NCBI GenBank assembly: GCA_031772625.1
Contig: CM062818.1
Location: forward strand, 1,279,296,277-1,279,360,276
From: Pinus tabuliformis
Taxonomy: Eukaryota > Streptophyta > Pinopsida > Pinales > Pinaceae
Direction of reading: 5' to 3'
DNA: 64,000 nt
Shown: one piece after another, positions 12,015-23,325 of the stretch
Position numbering within the stretch: position 1 is the first letter of the stretch
Layout: every line of letters starts with the position of its first letter
The notes under the pieces: model-generated
Database searches by the model: none
What the model was told of the DNA's origin: nothing
What the model saw: the letters and a program-made list of their open reading frames with translations, nothing else
Translations under genes and position numbers: made by a program

Positions 12015-12352
12015 CTTGAAAATCTCAAAGCTACTGATCTCCCTGCAGTGAAGTCACCATGAAGCATTGGTCTCTGAAGTTTTCAGTGAAGGAGTCGCGA
12101 GTGAATGATTTCAGCCTTGTCAGCGTCTGATCGTTGTCCACCATCAACAATCAGATCTGAACTCGATACATGTACTGGGGTAAAATGTAAATGAAGTGGT
12201 CGTATTCACAAGCTCACGGAGATTGACTGAAGCAGCGTTAATCTACTAACGCTGATGTAAAACAAGAGCGTTTTCGAAGGCTACCTGGCGTAACTTCAGG
12301 CTCCGTCTAAGACTTATGAAACAAACACATCAACCCACAAACAAGTTTTTTC

Positions 12353-12370
12353 TCCCCAGTATGGTCGTCA
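12353..12370 (-). other. Primer-binding site, diverged tRNA-Arg type (middle copy)
   Basis: Same position relative to the LTR as the site at 17904-17921 (three bases from the LTR edge), with TCCCCAG and TCGTCA ends. It differs from the tRNA-Arg 3' end at several positions. Confidence 0.65.
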
Positions 12371-13733
12371 GTATGTTAGCGCTTGAAATTTCACCTCAGG
12401 CTGAGAAAGGTAAACCTCAAGGCTACATCAAACCATTCAGCCTCGTAGCTAGCCCTACAGGGCAGGAGAAGGCTCTCTCCGGTCAATCTCGGTATATCTT
12501 CAATGGGATGAGATGGCCAACAATGTAACACTAATATTAGGCTAGTAAACTGATGAAAAAGGTTGATTTGGGGTTTTTTGGGTTTTTGGTGGAAAATTGA
12601 GGAATTGCAATTTTGGGTGCGGGGATTTGACACAGTTTCTGCAGGGGGGTCTTTGGGGCGAGGTAGGAGCCTGTATTGATGTCTTTAGTTGAAGTGGATG
12701 ATTAGGAAGAAAGATAAGAAGGCTAAAGAGAGCAAACAATGAATTTGAATTCTCTTCAGACAGTAGAAAACATAGAAATTAAACAAATTTAAAAGTAGAG
12801 CATGGCAAGCATGAATTCTAACTTTATCACTTCATTTGTTTTATATGCAGCAGTATAGAAAGGAAATGAATCACATAACAAAGCTTACAAGAACATGAAT
12901 AAACACACCATCAACACATGAGTCCACAAGAATCCCAAAGATGACTGCAAAACCCTGGTCTTCCTTAGCCAAAAATTGCAGAGATACAAGTGAAATAATA
13001 CAATGATAGCTCCTCCCTCAAGAGTCCAACCATCCAACCTCTAAAAATGATTAAGAAAATACATAATATAGGCAAGCCAACCTCTTCCCTTGCCTCTAGG
13101 GGTCGAGCTCATCCTTCTAGGAGCTGTTTGAACCACATCTAAACTAAGCACTACAAAATAGGCAGTCAAAACAACTTGCCTCTATAAACTTGGAAAACAG
13201 TTCATACATTCAATTTTTACCCTTTACATGAATAAATCTTCTAGAAATGTTAAACAAGAGTAAAAGTATCCCAAAAGTGTCACAATTACATCCATGAAGA
13301 TCATCATTAACCTCAGAAAGTCAAACTGGAGCTAAACTGCGTTTTCTGGGCTGAACTGGTCAAATCTGGCAAAGTTCCCTCAACGGGTCGCGCACATCTT
13401 CCTCAACGGGTCACGCACTTTGGAGCCCTGTTTGGAGGCCTTCCCGGTGTCAGAATGAGGTGTAGGATAGCTCGTTGGAAAGGCCTCTGAGTCTACTTTC
13501 CAACCCAACTAGAATTTTTGGATTTGGAGGTCATTTGCCTAGTCAAAAATCAATTCTCCCAAGACTACTTCTGCAGCTCAAAAAAGGGGCAGAAAGTCAA
13601 AATTTGGCTGTATTTTGACCTTTTGGAGGCCCAAAACTCCATGAAAACTTCAAATCCATCCATAGGCATGTGTAACTTTGCATGAAAAATCTAGCAACGC
13701 TGAATTTTCACAAAACAGAGCTACGATGACAAA

Positions 13734-13756
13734 GGGTCTCACCGGGGGTGAGACCC
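13734..13756. other. Perfect 10-bp hairpin inside the LTR
   Basis: GGGTCTCACC and its reverse complement are separated by three G residues. The identical hairpin is at 19285-19307 in the other LTR. The following CGTTGAG makes the right arm read as the inverse of the CAACGGGTC minisatellite word. Confidence 0.7.
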
Positions 13757-13845
13757 GTTGAGAAGCCAAAACCTGTAAACTTCCCAAAAATACCAAAATT
13801 ACCCAAAATTCTCCAAAAATTTTGGGATTTGTGCTGTAGATGATG

Positions 13846-14494
13846 CTAGTGAGTTCCATGAGCCTTGAGGGATGCCTCAGCCAAGATACGGAGTGGATTT
13901 GGCCTTTTTCTCCGTTTTAGTGCCTCGGTCAACCTCCTTTGGACCATTTTCATTTTTGCCTTGCAAACATGCATCCTCGCCCAATAGTGATTCTTCATGT
14001 TCCTTAGCAGCTTTTTCTCTTGGTTGGCCTTAGCCAATAGCCTCTCCAAGTGAGAATTCTCCTGAATGAGCAATGACTCCCGGTCAGAAGGCAATAGGTC
14101 ACCGGGCCTCCTTCTTTTCAAGATTTGGTCTCCTCGAATCCTCCATAGCTCATCAAGTACTTTCTCATATCTCCCGAACATTTGGAATCCTTGTAGCCTG
14201 TGCAATCACCTCGGGTGTCAAAGTGAAATCCACCCCGGCAAGGTTGACATGTCCTTCATGCATGTGCAAGACAAAGAACTCATAACAGGACATGTATTGA
14301 AAGCAAGAAACTGCCAAAGGACAAGCTTGTAGACCTGCCAAAGAAGTAGGCTCCTCTCTCCTGTGATGGCCACCTTTTCCACCTCTATGTGGCCTCCTCT
14401 GTACCTGAACCTCTGAAGATGATGAATGGTCATCACTCTGCTCATATGTTTCATTGTCTGACATGTTTGAGGAGCCATTTAAAATTTCATCCAC
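13846..14494 (-). pseudogene. LTR-embedded ORF pair, copy in the middle LTR
   Basis: Two overlapping minus-strand frames. 14494-14165 (109 aa) has an acidic start, a basic patch and a SLAGLQACPLAVSCFQYMSCY segment, ending with a LAGVDFTLTPEVIAQAT segment. 14205-13846 (119 aa) is a basic coiled coil with LERLLAKANQEKKLLRNM. They correspond to the N- and C-terminal parts of the longer frame at 4777-6129. About 17 residues are missing after SCYEF, and the hydrophobic middle is lost, leaving the halves in different frames. The copy at 19428-20046 has the same arrangement, so the change predates duplication of the LTR. Function unknown; each half is still open. Confidence 0.6.
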
Positions 14495-15867
14495 TTGCCC
14501 AATTCAACTTTTGCACACGAGAGCCATCAATCATGACAAACCACCAACTGAAGTGTAGAAGGCCTACCTCAAACAAATTTGATAATTTGGAGGAAGATTG
14601 AGCAAGTTTGTGGTCACTTGGCAGCTCACTGGCAAGTTTTTGTGGAGAAATCCTCAACGGGTCGCGCCCCTCCCAACGGGTCGCGCACCTCCCAACGGGT
14701 CGCGATTTTGAAGGAGGCTTTTGGAGGCCTTCCTGGTGTCGGAATCAGGCGCAGTATGGCTCGGTGGAAAGGGCTTTGAGTCTACTTTCCAATCCAAGTG
14801 GAATTTTTTAATTTGGAGTTGATTTGACTTGCCAAAACTCAAATCTCCCAAGACTGGTCAAAAAGTGCCAAATGAGGCTGCCTCAAGGAAGAGTGCTGTT
14901 GCAGTCAACTTTTGAATGCCTTCCTCAACCCCAAATTGAGCCCATGATAGCTCATTGGAAAGCTCTTTGTGTCTAGTTATCATTTTACGCATCAAAAAAA
15001 TCATTTGGCCAACCCAGCGAGGAGAAAACTTGATTTTCCCAAGGTCTCTTTAGAGGTGTCTTTGATTCTCCTGAGGCAACGGTATTCTTGACATTTCTCT
15101 CAAACAATGACACCTGTGAAAAAAGTGAAGGAGTTTTTCCTTCTTTAGCATGTTCTGGACAAACGCCTCTCTCAGTTTCCCAAAATTCATCTTTGATTGC
15201 TCTGGAACATCATTTGAGTGCGACTTGTCCCGATGTGTGAAGCAAGGAATTTTGTCGAAATGGAGCGAGATGAAGGGGATAGGCGGCTTCTAAATTCTTG
15301 GGGAAATTTGTGGGAGTGGGGAGGGATGTTAGAAAGTAGGGGAAAGTGGAATCTCAGTGATTGAGTGAGGGAAAGGGGTCCAAAAGCGAAAAACACAGGC
15401 CCAACCTAGAAAATTGCCAGGTTGTAGCTAGAAACTAGGGTTTGTGAAAAAATGAGGATTTTGGGGGATCTCAGTGATGGGAAGCATTTGATAAGGTATA
15501 TGAAGGATAGGGGAAGGTGTATGAACATCAGGAAACAAGTTTTGCCGATGATTTGACCGTCCAAGAGAAATTGGCTTCAAAACCCTAGGAGAGGGAAATG
15601 AACTTGCCAAGGCACAACTGAAGCATGAACAATGTGTAAAATGACTCATTAGACACTGAAATGATAATGACAAACCTATGAATGATGATAGACTCAGCTG
15701 AATGATGACATGGACTGACATTTGGGCAAACCCTAGACCTAATGCCTAGTGACCAAATTTTGCTTGAAGACTCACTGAAATGACAAAATTTGACCTTGAC
15801 ACTTCAAAATCACTTTGTAAGAGCACATTTGATCACTGTAGGAAGGCTGGAAAGACTGACACTAACA

Positions 15868-16404
15868 TTGGCTCCAATGGGGATGGTAGCTCCTTGGAGG
15901 TGCCAAGAACCTTAGACCTCTGGGAGAGCAGACCAGTGCCTCACAATCATTGGGCGATGGAGTCATTATTTACACCGTTGACACAAAACTTTGACACATT
16001 TATTGAATGAAAACTTGACTGAAAACTGACTGAAACTTAACTGAAGCTTGACTCAAACCGACTCGATGACAAACTGAAATAACTTGAAAAAACTCACTCA
16101 ATAGACCAAACACAAATGACTCATGACTGACTTAACTAAAACAAGAACTTAAAAAGCTTATGGAAGGGCAGCAGTCCATCGAGATCTGAAATCATGATGA
16201 CAACCACCTGTGTTTCTTACAAGACAATATACATCAAACTATATCAAAATGGCAATGCAACCAATCAAGCAGATGCCTTCTTGATTGATTCTTCGTATCA
16301 GATCTTCTGGTCAACAGTACAAACCTATCAATGGGCATCCAAAAACATAGTTGACCATATTCTCCTTCATCACTGGATACTGCAATAAACACTATCACTG
16401 CTGG
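15868..16404 (-). other. 3' untranslated internal segment
   Basis: Non-coding stretch between the gag stop and the LTR boundary; it aligns with 1188-1734 of element 1. No polypurine tract of the usual AGGGGG form is seen next to the LTR. Confidence 0.6.
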
Positions 16405-17565
16405 CTACAACAAACTTGCTAGAGGATCGTGAAGAACATGAAGATTTGCCACTGCCACCTCCTGCTGAAAGAACAAGGTGTCTTTTGCTTCAAATTTTGA
16501 TCTGCCTTCATCATGTGCTTCAGTAAAAGTATGCTCATGGGCTTCAAAAAATTCTAAACAAGTAGGTGAGCAAATCTCCTCTTGAAATAACATTTCAACA
16601 CATGAGACATATGAAGAATCTGAAAGGTAATCTTGTATGCTATGATCTTCTGTAGTCTGACAATATGGTAGGTCATCTTCATATGATATGACAGCCAGAT
16701 TATCATTTATTACTGAGTTATTGAAAGGAGATTCATCACTTACTTGCACAAAGATCTCACCTTGCTGTTCATGAGCTGACTGAATGACCTCCTCATGAAG
16801 ATCTAGTTCCGGTGAGGTGGGAGCACTTAGATTTGTAACTTCGTTTTCTTCATGCCAGCTGATCTCAACAGTCGAGTTCTTCTTTATAGGATTCAACACA
16901 AGGTATTCTTGGTCACCATGATCTGAATTTTGATCTGAAATAGCTGAGTTGACTGCATTACATTCTAAAATTGACTCTTGGCTACCTTGCACGCTGTCTT
17001 CTTCTGTGGGCAAATCTGAAACAAGCTCTTCTCTTTCATCAATTACAACCATATGGCCATCTTCAACCTGCTGATCTTGACAAATATCCTCTAAGATTTC
17101 TGTGTGCTGCTGAAATGGATTCTCATACAAAGCCTCCATGATCTCAACATCCATAAAATTATCATCTTCATAATATTTTTCAAGGCTTTCAATAAAACCA
17201 TAAGCATGCTGGCAACAGTCTTGAACCAAATTCAATGATGGATAAGAGTCCTTATATCTTTCAATGAACATAGTATGAAAATCCTTTAAACAATAAATAC
17301 AAGCAGGCGGCAAACTTTCATACCATGATTGAGCTGTACCTTCCAGAGTGGCCAAGAATATCTTCATCAAGCAATCTTCAGGAAAATCCACCTTCAATTT
17401 GCGAATATGCATATGAAATCTAACTAGATGAAGAGCAGCATCCTTCTTACCATCATCATTAAATGTAGGCAAATTCCTTGACCAATCTACCTTTGGAATT
17501 TTATTTGGAAAACCTGGAATGTGATCTCGGCTCAAGGGAGCATATCTTCTTGTGATTTGGTCCAT
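16405..17565 (-). CDS. Retrotransposon gag-like protein, intact copy (386 aa)
   Basis: An uninterrupted frame starting MDQITRRYAPLSR at 17565, about 340 bases inside the primer site, as expected for a gag start. The first ~140 residues resemble the plant Retrotrans_gag capsid domain: a basic patch with KVDWSRNLPTF, conserved AQSWYESLPP, then DFHTMFIERY and YPSLNLV. The rest is acidic, low in conservation and contains no CCHC zinc knuckle, protease, RT or integrase motif. It would assemble particles, with reverse transcription supplied in trans by an autonomous relative. Two damaged homologues lie in the window (1735-2982, 10776-12014). Its intactness suggests recent mobility or recent exchange. 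Confidence 0.8.
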   Translation of the reverse strand: MDQITRRYAPLSRDHIPGFPNKIPKVDWSRNLPTFNDDGKKDAALHLVRFHMHIRKLKVDFPEDCLMKIFLATLEGTAQSWYESLPPACIYCLKDFHTMFIERYKDSYPSLNLVQDCCQHAYGFIESLEKYYEDDNFMDVEIMEALYENPFQQHTEILEDICQDQQVEDGHMVVIDEREELVSDLPTEEDSVQGSQESILECNAVNSAISDQNSDHGDQEYLVLNPIKKNSTVEISWHEENEVTNLSAPTSPELDLHEEVIQSAHEQQGEIFVQVSDESPFNNSVINDNLAVISYEDDLPYCQTTEDHSIQDYLSDSSYVSCVEMLFQEEICSPTCLEFFEAHEHTFTEAHDEGRSKFEAKDTLFFQQEVAVANLHVLHDPLASLL

Positions 17566-17903
17566 CTTGAAAATCTCAAAGCTACTGATCTCCTTGCAGT
17601 GAAGTCACCATGAAGCATTGGTCTCTGAAGTTTTCAGTGAAGGAGTCGCCAGTGAATGATTTCAGCCTTGTCAGCATCTGATCGTTGTCCACCATCAACA
17701 ATCAGATCTGAACTTGATACATGTACTGGGGTAAAATGCAAATGAAGTGGTCGTATTCACAAGCTCACGGAGATTGACTGAAGCAGCGTTTATCTACTAA
17801 CGCTGATGTAAAACAAGAGCGTTTTCGAAGGCTACCTGGCGTAACTTCAGGCTCCGTCTAAGACTTATGAAACAAACACATCAACCCACAAACAAGTTTT
17901 TTC

Positions 17904-17921
17904 TCCCCAGTATGGTCGCCA
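17904..17921 (-). other. Primer-binding site, diverged tRNA-Arg type (right copy)
   Basis: TCCCCAG...GTCGCCA on the plus strand, three bases from the LTR edge at 17925. It is the tRNA-Arg 3' end with mismatches in the middle. Confidence 0.7.
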
Positions 17922-19427
17922 GTATGTTAGCGCTTGAAATTTCACCTCAGGCTGAGAAAGGTAAACCTCAAGGCTACATCAAACCATTCAGCCTCGTAGC
18001 TAGCCCTACGGGGCAGGAGAAGGCTCTCTCCGGTCAATCTCGGTATATCTTCAATGGGATGAGATGGCCAACAAGGTAACACTAATATTAGGCTAGTAAA
18101 CTGATGAAAAAGGTTGATTTGGGGTTTTTTGGGTTTTTGGTGGCACATTGAGGAATTGCAATTTTGGGTGCGGGGATTTGACACAGTTTCTGCAGGGGGG
18201 TCTTTGGGGCGAGGTAGGAGCCTGTATTGATGTCTTTAGCTGAAGTGGATGATTAGGAAGAAAGATAAGAAGGCTAAAGAGAGGAAACAATGAATTTGAA
18301 TTCTCTTCAGACAGTAGAAAACATAGAAATTAAACAAATTTAAAAGTAGAGCATGGCAAGCATGAATTCTAACTTTATCACTTCATTTGTTTAATATGCA
18401 GCAGTATAGAAAGGAAATGAATCACATAACAAAGCTTACAAGAACATGAATAAACACACCATCAACACATGAGTCCACAAGAATCCCAAAGATGACTGCA
18501 AAACCCTGGTCTTCCTTAGCCAAAAATTGCAGAGATACAAGTGAAATAATACAATGATAGCTCCTCCCTCAAGAGTCCAACCATCCAACCTCTAAAAATG
18601 ATTAAGAAAATACATAATATAGGCAAGCCAACCTCTTCCCTTGCCTCTAGGGGTCGAGCTCATCCTTCTAGGAGCTGTTTGAACCACTTCTAAACTAAGC
18701 ACTACAAAATAGGCAGTCAAAACAACTTGCCTCTATAAACTTGGAAAACAGTTCATACATTCAATTCTTACCCTTTACATGAATAAATCTTCTAGAAATG
18801 TTAAACAAGAGTAAAAGTATCCAAAAAGTGTCACAATTACATCCATGAAGATCATCATTAACCTCAGAAAGTCAAACTGGAGCTAAACTGCGTTTTCTGG
18901 GCTGAACTGGTGAAATCTGGCAAAGTTCCCTCAACGGGTCGTGCACATCTTCCTCAACGGGTTGCGCACTTTGGAGCCCTGTTTGGAGGCCTTCTCAGTG
19001 TCAGAATGAGATGCAGGATAGCTCATTGGAAAGGTCTCCGAGTCTACTTTCCAACCCAACCAGAATTTTTTGATTTGGAGGTCATTTGCATAGTCAAAAG
19101 TCAATTCTCCCAAGACTACTTCTGCAGCTCAAAAAAGGGGCAGAAAGTCAAAATTTGGCTGTATTTTGACCTTTTGGAGGCCCAAAACTCCATGAAAACT
19201 TCAAATCCATCCATAGGCATGTGTAACTTTGCATGAAAAATCTAGCAATGCTGAGTTTTCGCAAAACGGAGCTACGATGACAAAGGGTCTCACCGGGGGT
19301 GAGACCCGTTGAGCAGCCAAAACCTGTAAATTTCCCAAAAATACCAAAATTACCCAAAATTCTCCAAAAATTTTGGGATTTGTGCTGTAGATGATGCTAG
19401 TGAGTTCCATGAGCCTTGAGGGATGCC

Positions 19428-20046
19428 TCAGCCAAGATAAGGAGTGGATTTGGCCTTTTTTCTCCGTTTTAGTGCCCCGGTCAACCTCCTTTGGAACATT
19501 TTCATTTTTGCCTTGCAAACATGCATCCTCGCCCAATAGTGATTCTTCATGTTCCTTAGCAGCTTTTTCTCTTGGTTGGCCTTAGCCAACAGCCTCTCCA
19601 AGTGAGCATTCTCCTGAATGAGCAATGACTCCCGGTCAGCAGGCAATAGGTCACCGGGCCTCCTTCTTTTCAAGATTTGGTCTCCTCGAATCCTCCATAG
19701 CTCATCAAGGACTTTCTCATATCTCCCCAACATTTGGAATCCCTGTAGCCTGTGCAATCACCTCAGGTGTCAAAGTGAAATCCACCCCCGCAAGGTTGAC
19801 ATGTCCTTCATGCATGTGCAAGACAAAGAACTCATAACAGGACATGTACTGAAAGCAAGAAACTGCCAAAGGACAAGCTTGTAGACCTGCCAAAGAAGTA
19901 GGCTCCTCTCTCCTGTGATGGCCACCTTTTCCACCTCTGTGTGGCCTCCTCTGTACCTGAACCTCTGAAGATGATGAATGGTCATCACGCTGCTCATATG
20001 TTTCAGTGTCTGACATGTTTGAGGAGCCATTTAAAATTTCATCCAC
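19428..20046 (-). pseudogene. LTR-embedded ORF pair, copy in the right LTR
   Basis: Same arrangement as 13846-14494: a 109-residue frame (20046-19717) and a 109-residue coiled-coil frame (19757-19428), overlapping by about 40 bases in different registers. Sequence differs from the other copy at only a few residues, for example GIPNVGEI here against RIPNVREI there. The second frame stops slightly earlier because of a local indel near 19455. Confidence 0.6.
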
Positions 20047-20203
20047 TTGCCCAATTCAACTTTTGCACACGAGAGCCATCAATCATGACAAACCACCAAC
20101 TGAAGTGTAGAAGGCCTACCTCAAACAAATTTGATGATTTGGAGGAAGATTGAGCAAGTCTATGGTCACTTGGCAGCTCACTGGCAATTTTTTGTGGAGA
20201 AAT

Positions 20204-20310
20204 CCTCAACGGGTCGCGCCCCTCCCAACGGGTCGCGCACGTTGATTTTTTACACTGCAGGAGGGCTCTCAACGGGTCGCGCACCTCCCAACGGGTCGCG
20301 CTTTTGCAGG
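20204..20310. repeat. CAACGGGTCGCGC minisatellite in the LTR
   Basis: Four or more CpG-rich units of about 18 bp (CCTCCCAACGGGTCGCGC), split by a unique GTTGATTTTTTACACTGCAG spacer. Shorter versions lie at 13377-13420, 14652-14705 and 18929-18967. Confidence 0.8.
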
Positions 20311-21463
20311 AGGCTTTTGGAGGCCTTCCCGGTGTCAGAATTAGGCACAGGATGGCTCGTTGGAAAGGTCTTTGAGTCTAATTTCCAATCCAAGTATAAT
20401 TTTTCAATTTGGAGTTGATTTGACCTGTCAAAAATCAAATATCCCAAGACTGGTCAAATAGTGCCAAATGAGGCTGCCTCAAGGAAGAGTGTTGTTACAG
20501 TCAACTTTTGAATGCCTTCCTCAACCCCAAATTGAGCCTATGATAGCTCATTGGAAAGCTATTTTTGTCTCGTTATCATTGTACCCATCAAGAAAATCAT
20601 TTGGCCAACCCAACTAGGAGAAAACTTGATTTTTCCAAGGTCACTTTAGAGGTGTCTTTGATTCTCCTCAGGCAACGGTATTCTTGACATTTCTCTCAAA
20701 CAATGACACCTGTGAAAAACGTGAAGTACGTTTTCCTTCTTTAGCATGTTTTGGACAAAAACCTCTCTTAGTTTCCCAAAATTCATCTTTGATTGCTCTG
20801 GAACATCATTTGAGTGCGACTTGTCCCGATGTGTGAAGCAAGGAATTTTGTCGAAATGGAGCTAGATGAAGGGGATAGGGGGCTTCTAAATTCTTGGGGA
20901 AATTTGTGGGAGTTGGGAAGGATGTTAGAAAGCAGGGGAAAGTGGAATCTTAGTGATTGAGTGAGGGGAAGGGGTCCAAAAGCGAAAAACACAGGCCCAA
21001 CCTAGAAAATTGCCAGGTTGTAGCTAGAAACTAGGGTTTGTGAAAAAATGAGGATTTTGGGGGATCTCAGTGATGGGAAGCATTTGATAAGGTATATGAA
21101 GGATAGGGGAAGGTGTATGAACATCAGGAAACAAGTTTTGCCGATGATTTGACCGTCCAAGAGAAATTGGCTTCAAAACCCTAGGAGAGGGAAATGAACT
21201 TGCCAAGGCACAACTGAAGCATGAACAATGTGTAAAATGACTCATTAGACACTAAAATGATAATGAAAACCCTATGAATGGTGATAGAATCAGCTGAATG
21301 ATGACATGGACTGACATTTGGGCAAACCCTAGACCTAATGCCTAGTGACCAAATTTTGCTTGAAGACTCACTGAAATGACAAAATTTGACCTTGACACTT
21401 CAAAATCACTTTGTAAGAGCACATTGGATCACTGTAGGAAGGCTGGAAAGACTGACACTAACA

Positions 21464-21833
21464 CTTGGTACTCATTGAGACTCCCTGGAACACCCTCATA
21501 TTCATTCATTTCCATTCATTTTGACCTAGTGTTCACTTAGGTTGCCGTAGTATGCCATAACACTGCTTGGTATGCATTGGAACACCTTAGAACTCTTTGA
21601 GTTGCCCTTCCACTCCATAACATTTGTAACACTCCCTAACAGACATTGGCACTTAACAAGTCTTAGCATGTGTGACATGTGTCGAGATTCCTTGGTATGC
21701 TTTGGAATGTGTTGGCATAGTTTGACATGGTTTAATTTGAGATCAATTATTGGAAAGGAGGATAAAAGTAACAAAGGAATATTTGGGACTTAAAATGTAG
21801 TAACACTTTGCACTTAGCACATATTGACACCTA
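21464..21833. repeat. Degenerate short-motif repeat block, right flank
   Basis: Continuation of the block at 9890-10464 after the 11-kb insertion, with the same CTTGG, AACAC and GGCATG words. No gene. Confidence 0.65.
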
Positions 21834-22366
21834 CATTACTGCAAAAAATTCTTTTAGGGGTCATTTGTCAGCTCTAAAAGTGTTTTATCATGAATTTTGT
21901 TGGGGGGGGGGGGGGGGGGGGGGGGGTGCAGAGTGGTGGGGGAGTGGGGTAGAGTTTAAATGATTGCCCCAAAATACATTTTTCATGGCAATTTTTTTAC
22001 AACCCCCCTAAAAATCATGAGAATTTAAATTTTGGAGGTAGTTTTTAAGCACCCCTCCACCCCCGAAAAAAAGGCCATGAGAATTGACCATTTGTAGGTG
22101 GTCATTTAACAACTGTCTCTAAAAGTTCAATTCTCATGACCTTTTGTTTGGGGTGATGGTGTCCAAAACTACCTCCAAAAGTTTAATTCTTGTGACTTTT
22201 AAGGGTGGTTATTTAACAGTAGCCATTAAAAGTCATGACAATGTAACTTTTGGAGGGAGTTTCAGACCACCACCACCCCACAAAATTCATTATAATTAAA
22301 TTTTTTGTAGGTGGTTTTGAAATGACCGCCTCCAAATATTTACCTCTCATGAATTTTTTAGTAGTG
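21834..22366. mobile_element. Fold-back MITE-like element with internal G25 run
   Basis: The two halves are long imperfect inverted repeats about a centre near 22105. For instance GGCCATGAGAATTGA (about 22072-22086) is mirrored by TCAATTCTCATGACC, and TTTTGGAGGTAGTTTT by AAAACTACCTCCAAAA. Outer ends are CATTACTGCAAAAAATTC on the left and GAATTTTTTAGTAGTG on the right, resembling a CACTA-type terminus. No matching 3-bp duplication is seen. A run of 25 G lies at 21902-21926 in the left half. No protein is encoded. Confidence 0.65.
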
Positions 22367-23325
22367 GGATCTTTTGGTGTGTTGAATGATGCAAATTGAC
22401 ATAAGGGTAGCATGGATGGGTAGAAGTGAGAGGCTTGAGCATGGTCTACTAATATCTATAATCCTAGTATTAGAGAATGAGAAGGGGCTTATTGACAGTG
22501 CGAGATACCACCAACATACAAAGGGTCTCCCTAATGTGAAGTCCCAATTAGACCTTGCATTGTTTGGTATATGAACCCCATCCAGATATTAGGTCCAACG
22601 ACCATTGCAAGAGATCTTCGAGGTATGCCTTAGTTGCAAAACACACACAAGAGATCATACACATAACTTTGGTGGGAGCAAGTGTGTAAGATTTGCGAGA
22701 CATAAAGTGTAAAGTTTAAAGGGAGCTTCCACAAAAGAGAGATGAGAGTCATGCCTTTAATATAAAAGTAGTAGTACTATCTTAAGAGAGACATGCAAGA
22801 TCAAACAGAAAGATTCATTGATTAACCTGCAAATTTTTTCACAAGATAAAAATGATCATTTAAACACATAACAACACCCATTCAACAAGATTCATGTTTA
22901 AAGCAATGAAATAGTTCATTCTCTTTAGTATAAATAACATAAACATATACCAAAAACATTTAAATATTAGCCTTACAACATTTATGACACATGAATGAAA
23001 GATTGTTGGCTCCAAGAGATTCTTCTAATTAAATGAAAGATCTAAGTACACTGTTACATTAATGAAACGATAGTTCCAATAGTGGAACATGAAGCTACCA
23101 CTTGTTTCTCGAAAGAATGATATCCTCCTCTATACACAACTAGACAAGCCAAGGCCAAATCTCCAAAATTCCAAGCCCTTTGCTTGAATTATGAAGCCTT
23201 ATTTATAACATGTGAGGGTAACCTTTGGGCTTCCTCAAGACTCTTTGAATTCTACACCCTATGGAATTCTATGTAACTCTTCATATTCCACATATGTCTC
23301 TTGGACTTCTTTTACATTAAACTTC
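22367..23325. other. No recognisable gene
   Basis: AT-rich. The segment 22439-22485 (GCATGGTCTACTAATATC...) is repeated in diverged form at 36870-36916, so part of this stretch is a dispersed repeat. Confidence 0.5.

Larger units (their letters stand above)
12374..15867 (-). repeat. Middle LTR of the composite element (3494 bp)
   Basis: Complete LTR, TGTTAGCG to CACTAACA. Very similar to 17925-21463; the main visible length difference is in the CAACGGGTCGCGC minisatellite (three units near 14652-14705 here, four or more near 20204-20310 there). Carries the LTR ORF 13846-14494 and a perfect hairpin at 13734-13756. Confidence 0.9.
10465..21463 (-). mobile_element. Composite gag-only LTR element: three LTRs, two internal regions, one TSD
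   Basis: Plus-strand order: LTR fragment 10465-10893, internal 10893-12373, complete LTR 12374-15867, internal 15868-17924, complete LTR 17925-21463. The unit is flanked by a perfect 5-bp duplication, CTTGG at 10460-10464 and 21464-21468, so the array counts as one insertion. LTRs start TGTTAGCG and end CACTAACA. Gag, primer sites and LTR ORFs all read on the minus strand. The left LTR is joined to internal sequence at about 10892-10894, deleting roughly 3 kb of LTR and 0.57 kb of internal DNA across a 2-bp overlap. No pol genes exist. The array most simply arose by unequal exchange between LTRs plus one illegitimate deletion. Confidence 0.9.
17925..21463 (-). repeat. 5' (right) LTR of the composite element (3539 bp)
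   Basis: TGTTAGCG to CACTAACA, followed directly by the target duplication CTTGG. Contains the LTR ORF 19428-20046, the hairpin 19285-19307 and the expanded minisatellite 20204-20310. Confidence 0.9.

Noticed and set aside
14066-14332. Plus-strand frames over the LTR ORF (also 19618-19884)
   Set aside because: Antisense of the minus-strand LTR ORF; only the minus strand shows domain-like conservation with the other LTR family.
21831-22369. 3-bp target duplication for the MITE-like element
   Set aside because: Flanking triplets (CTA and GGA) do not match, so ends may be slightly misplaced or decayed.
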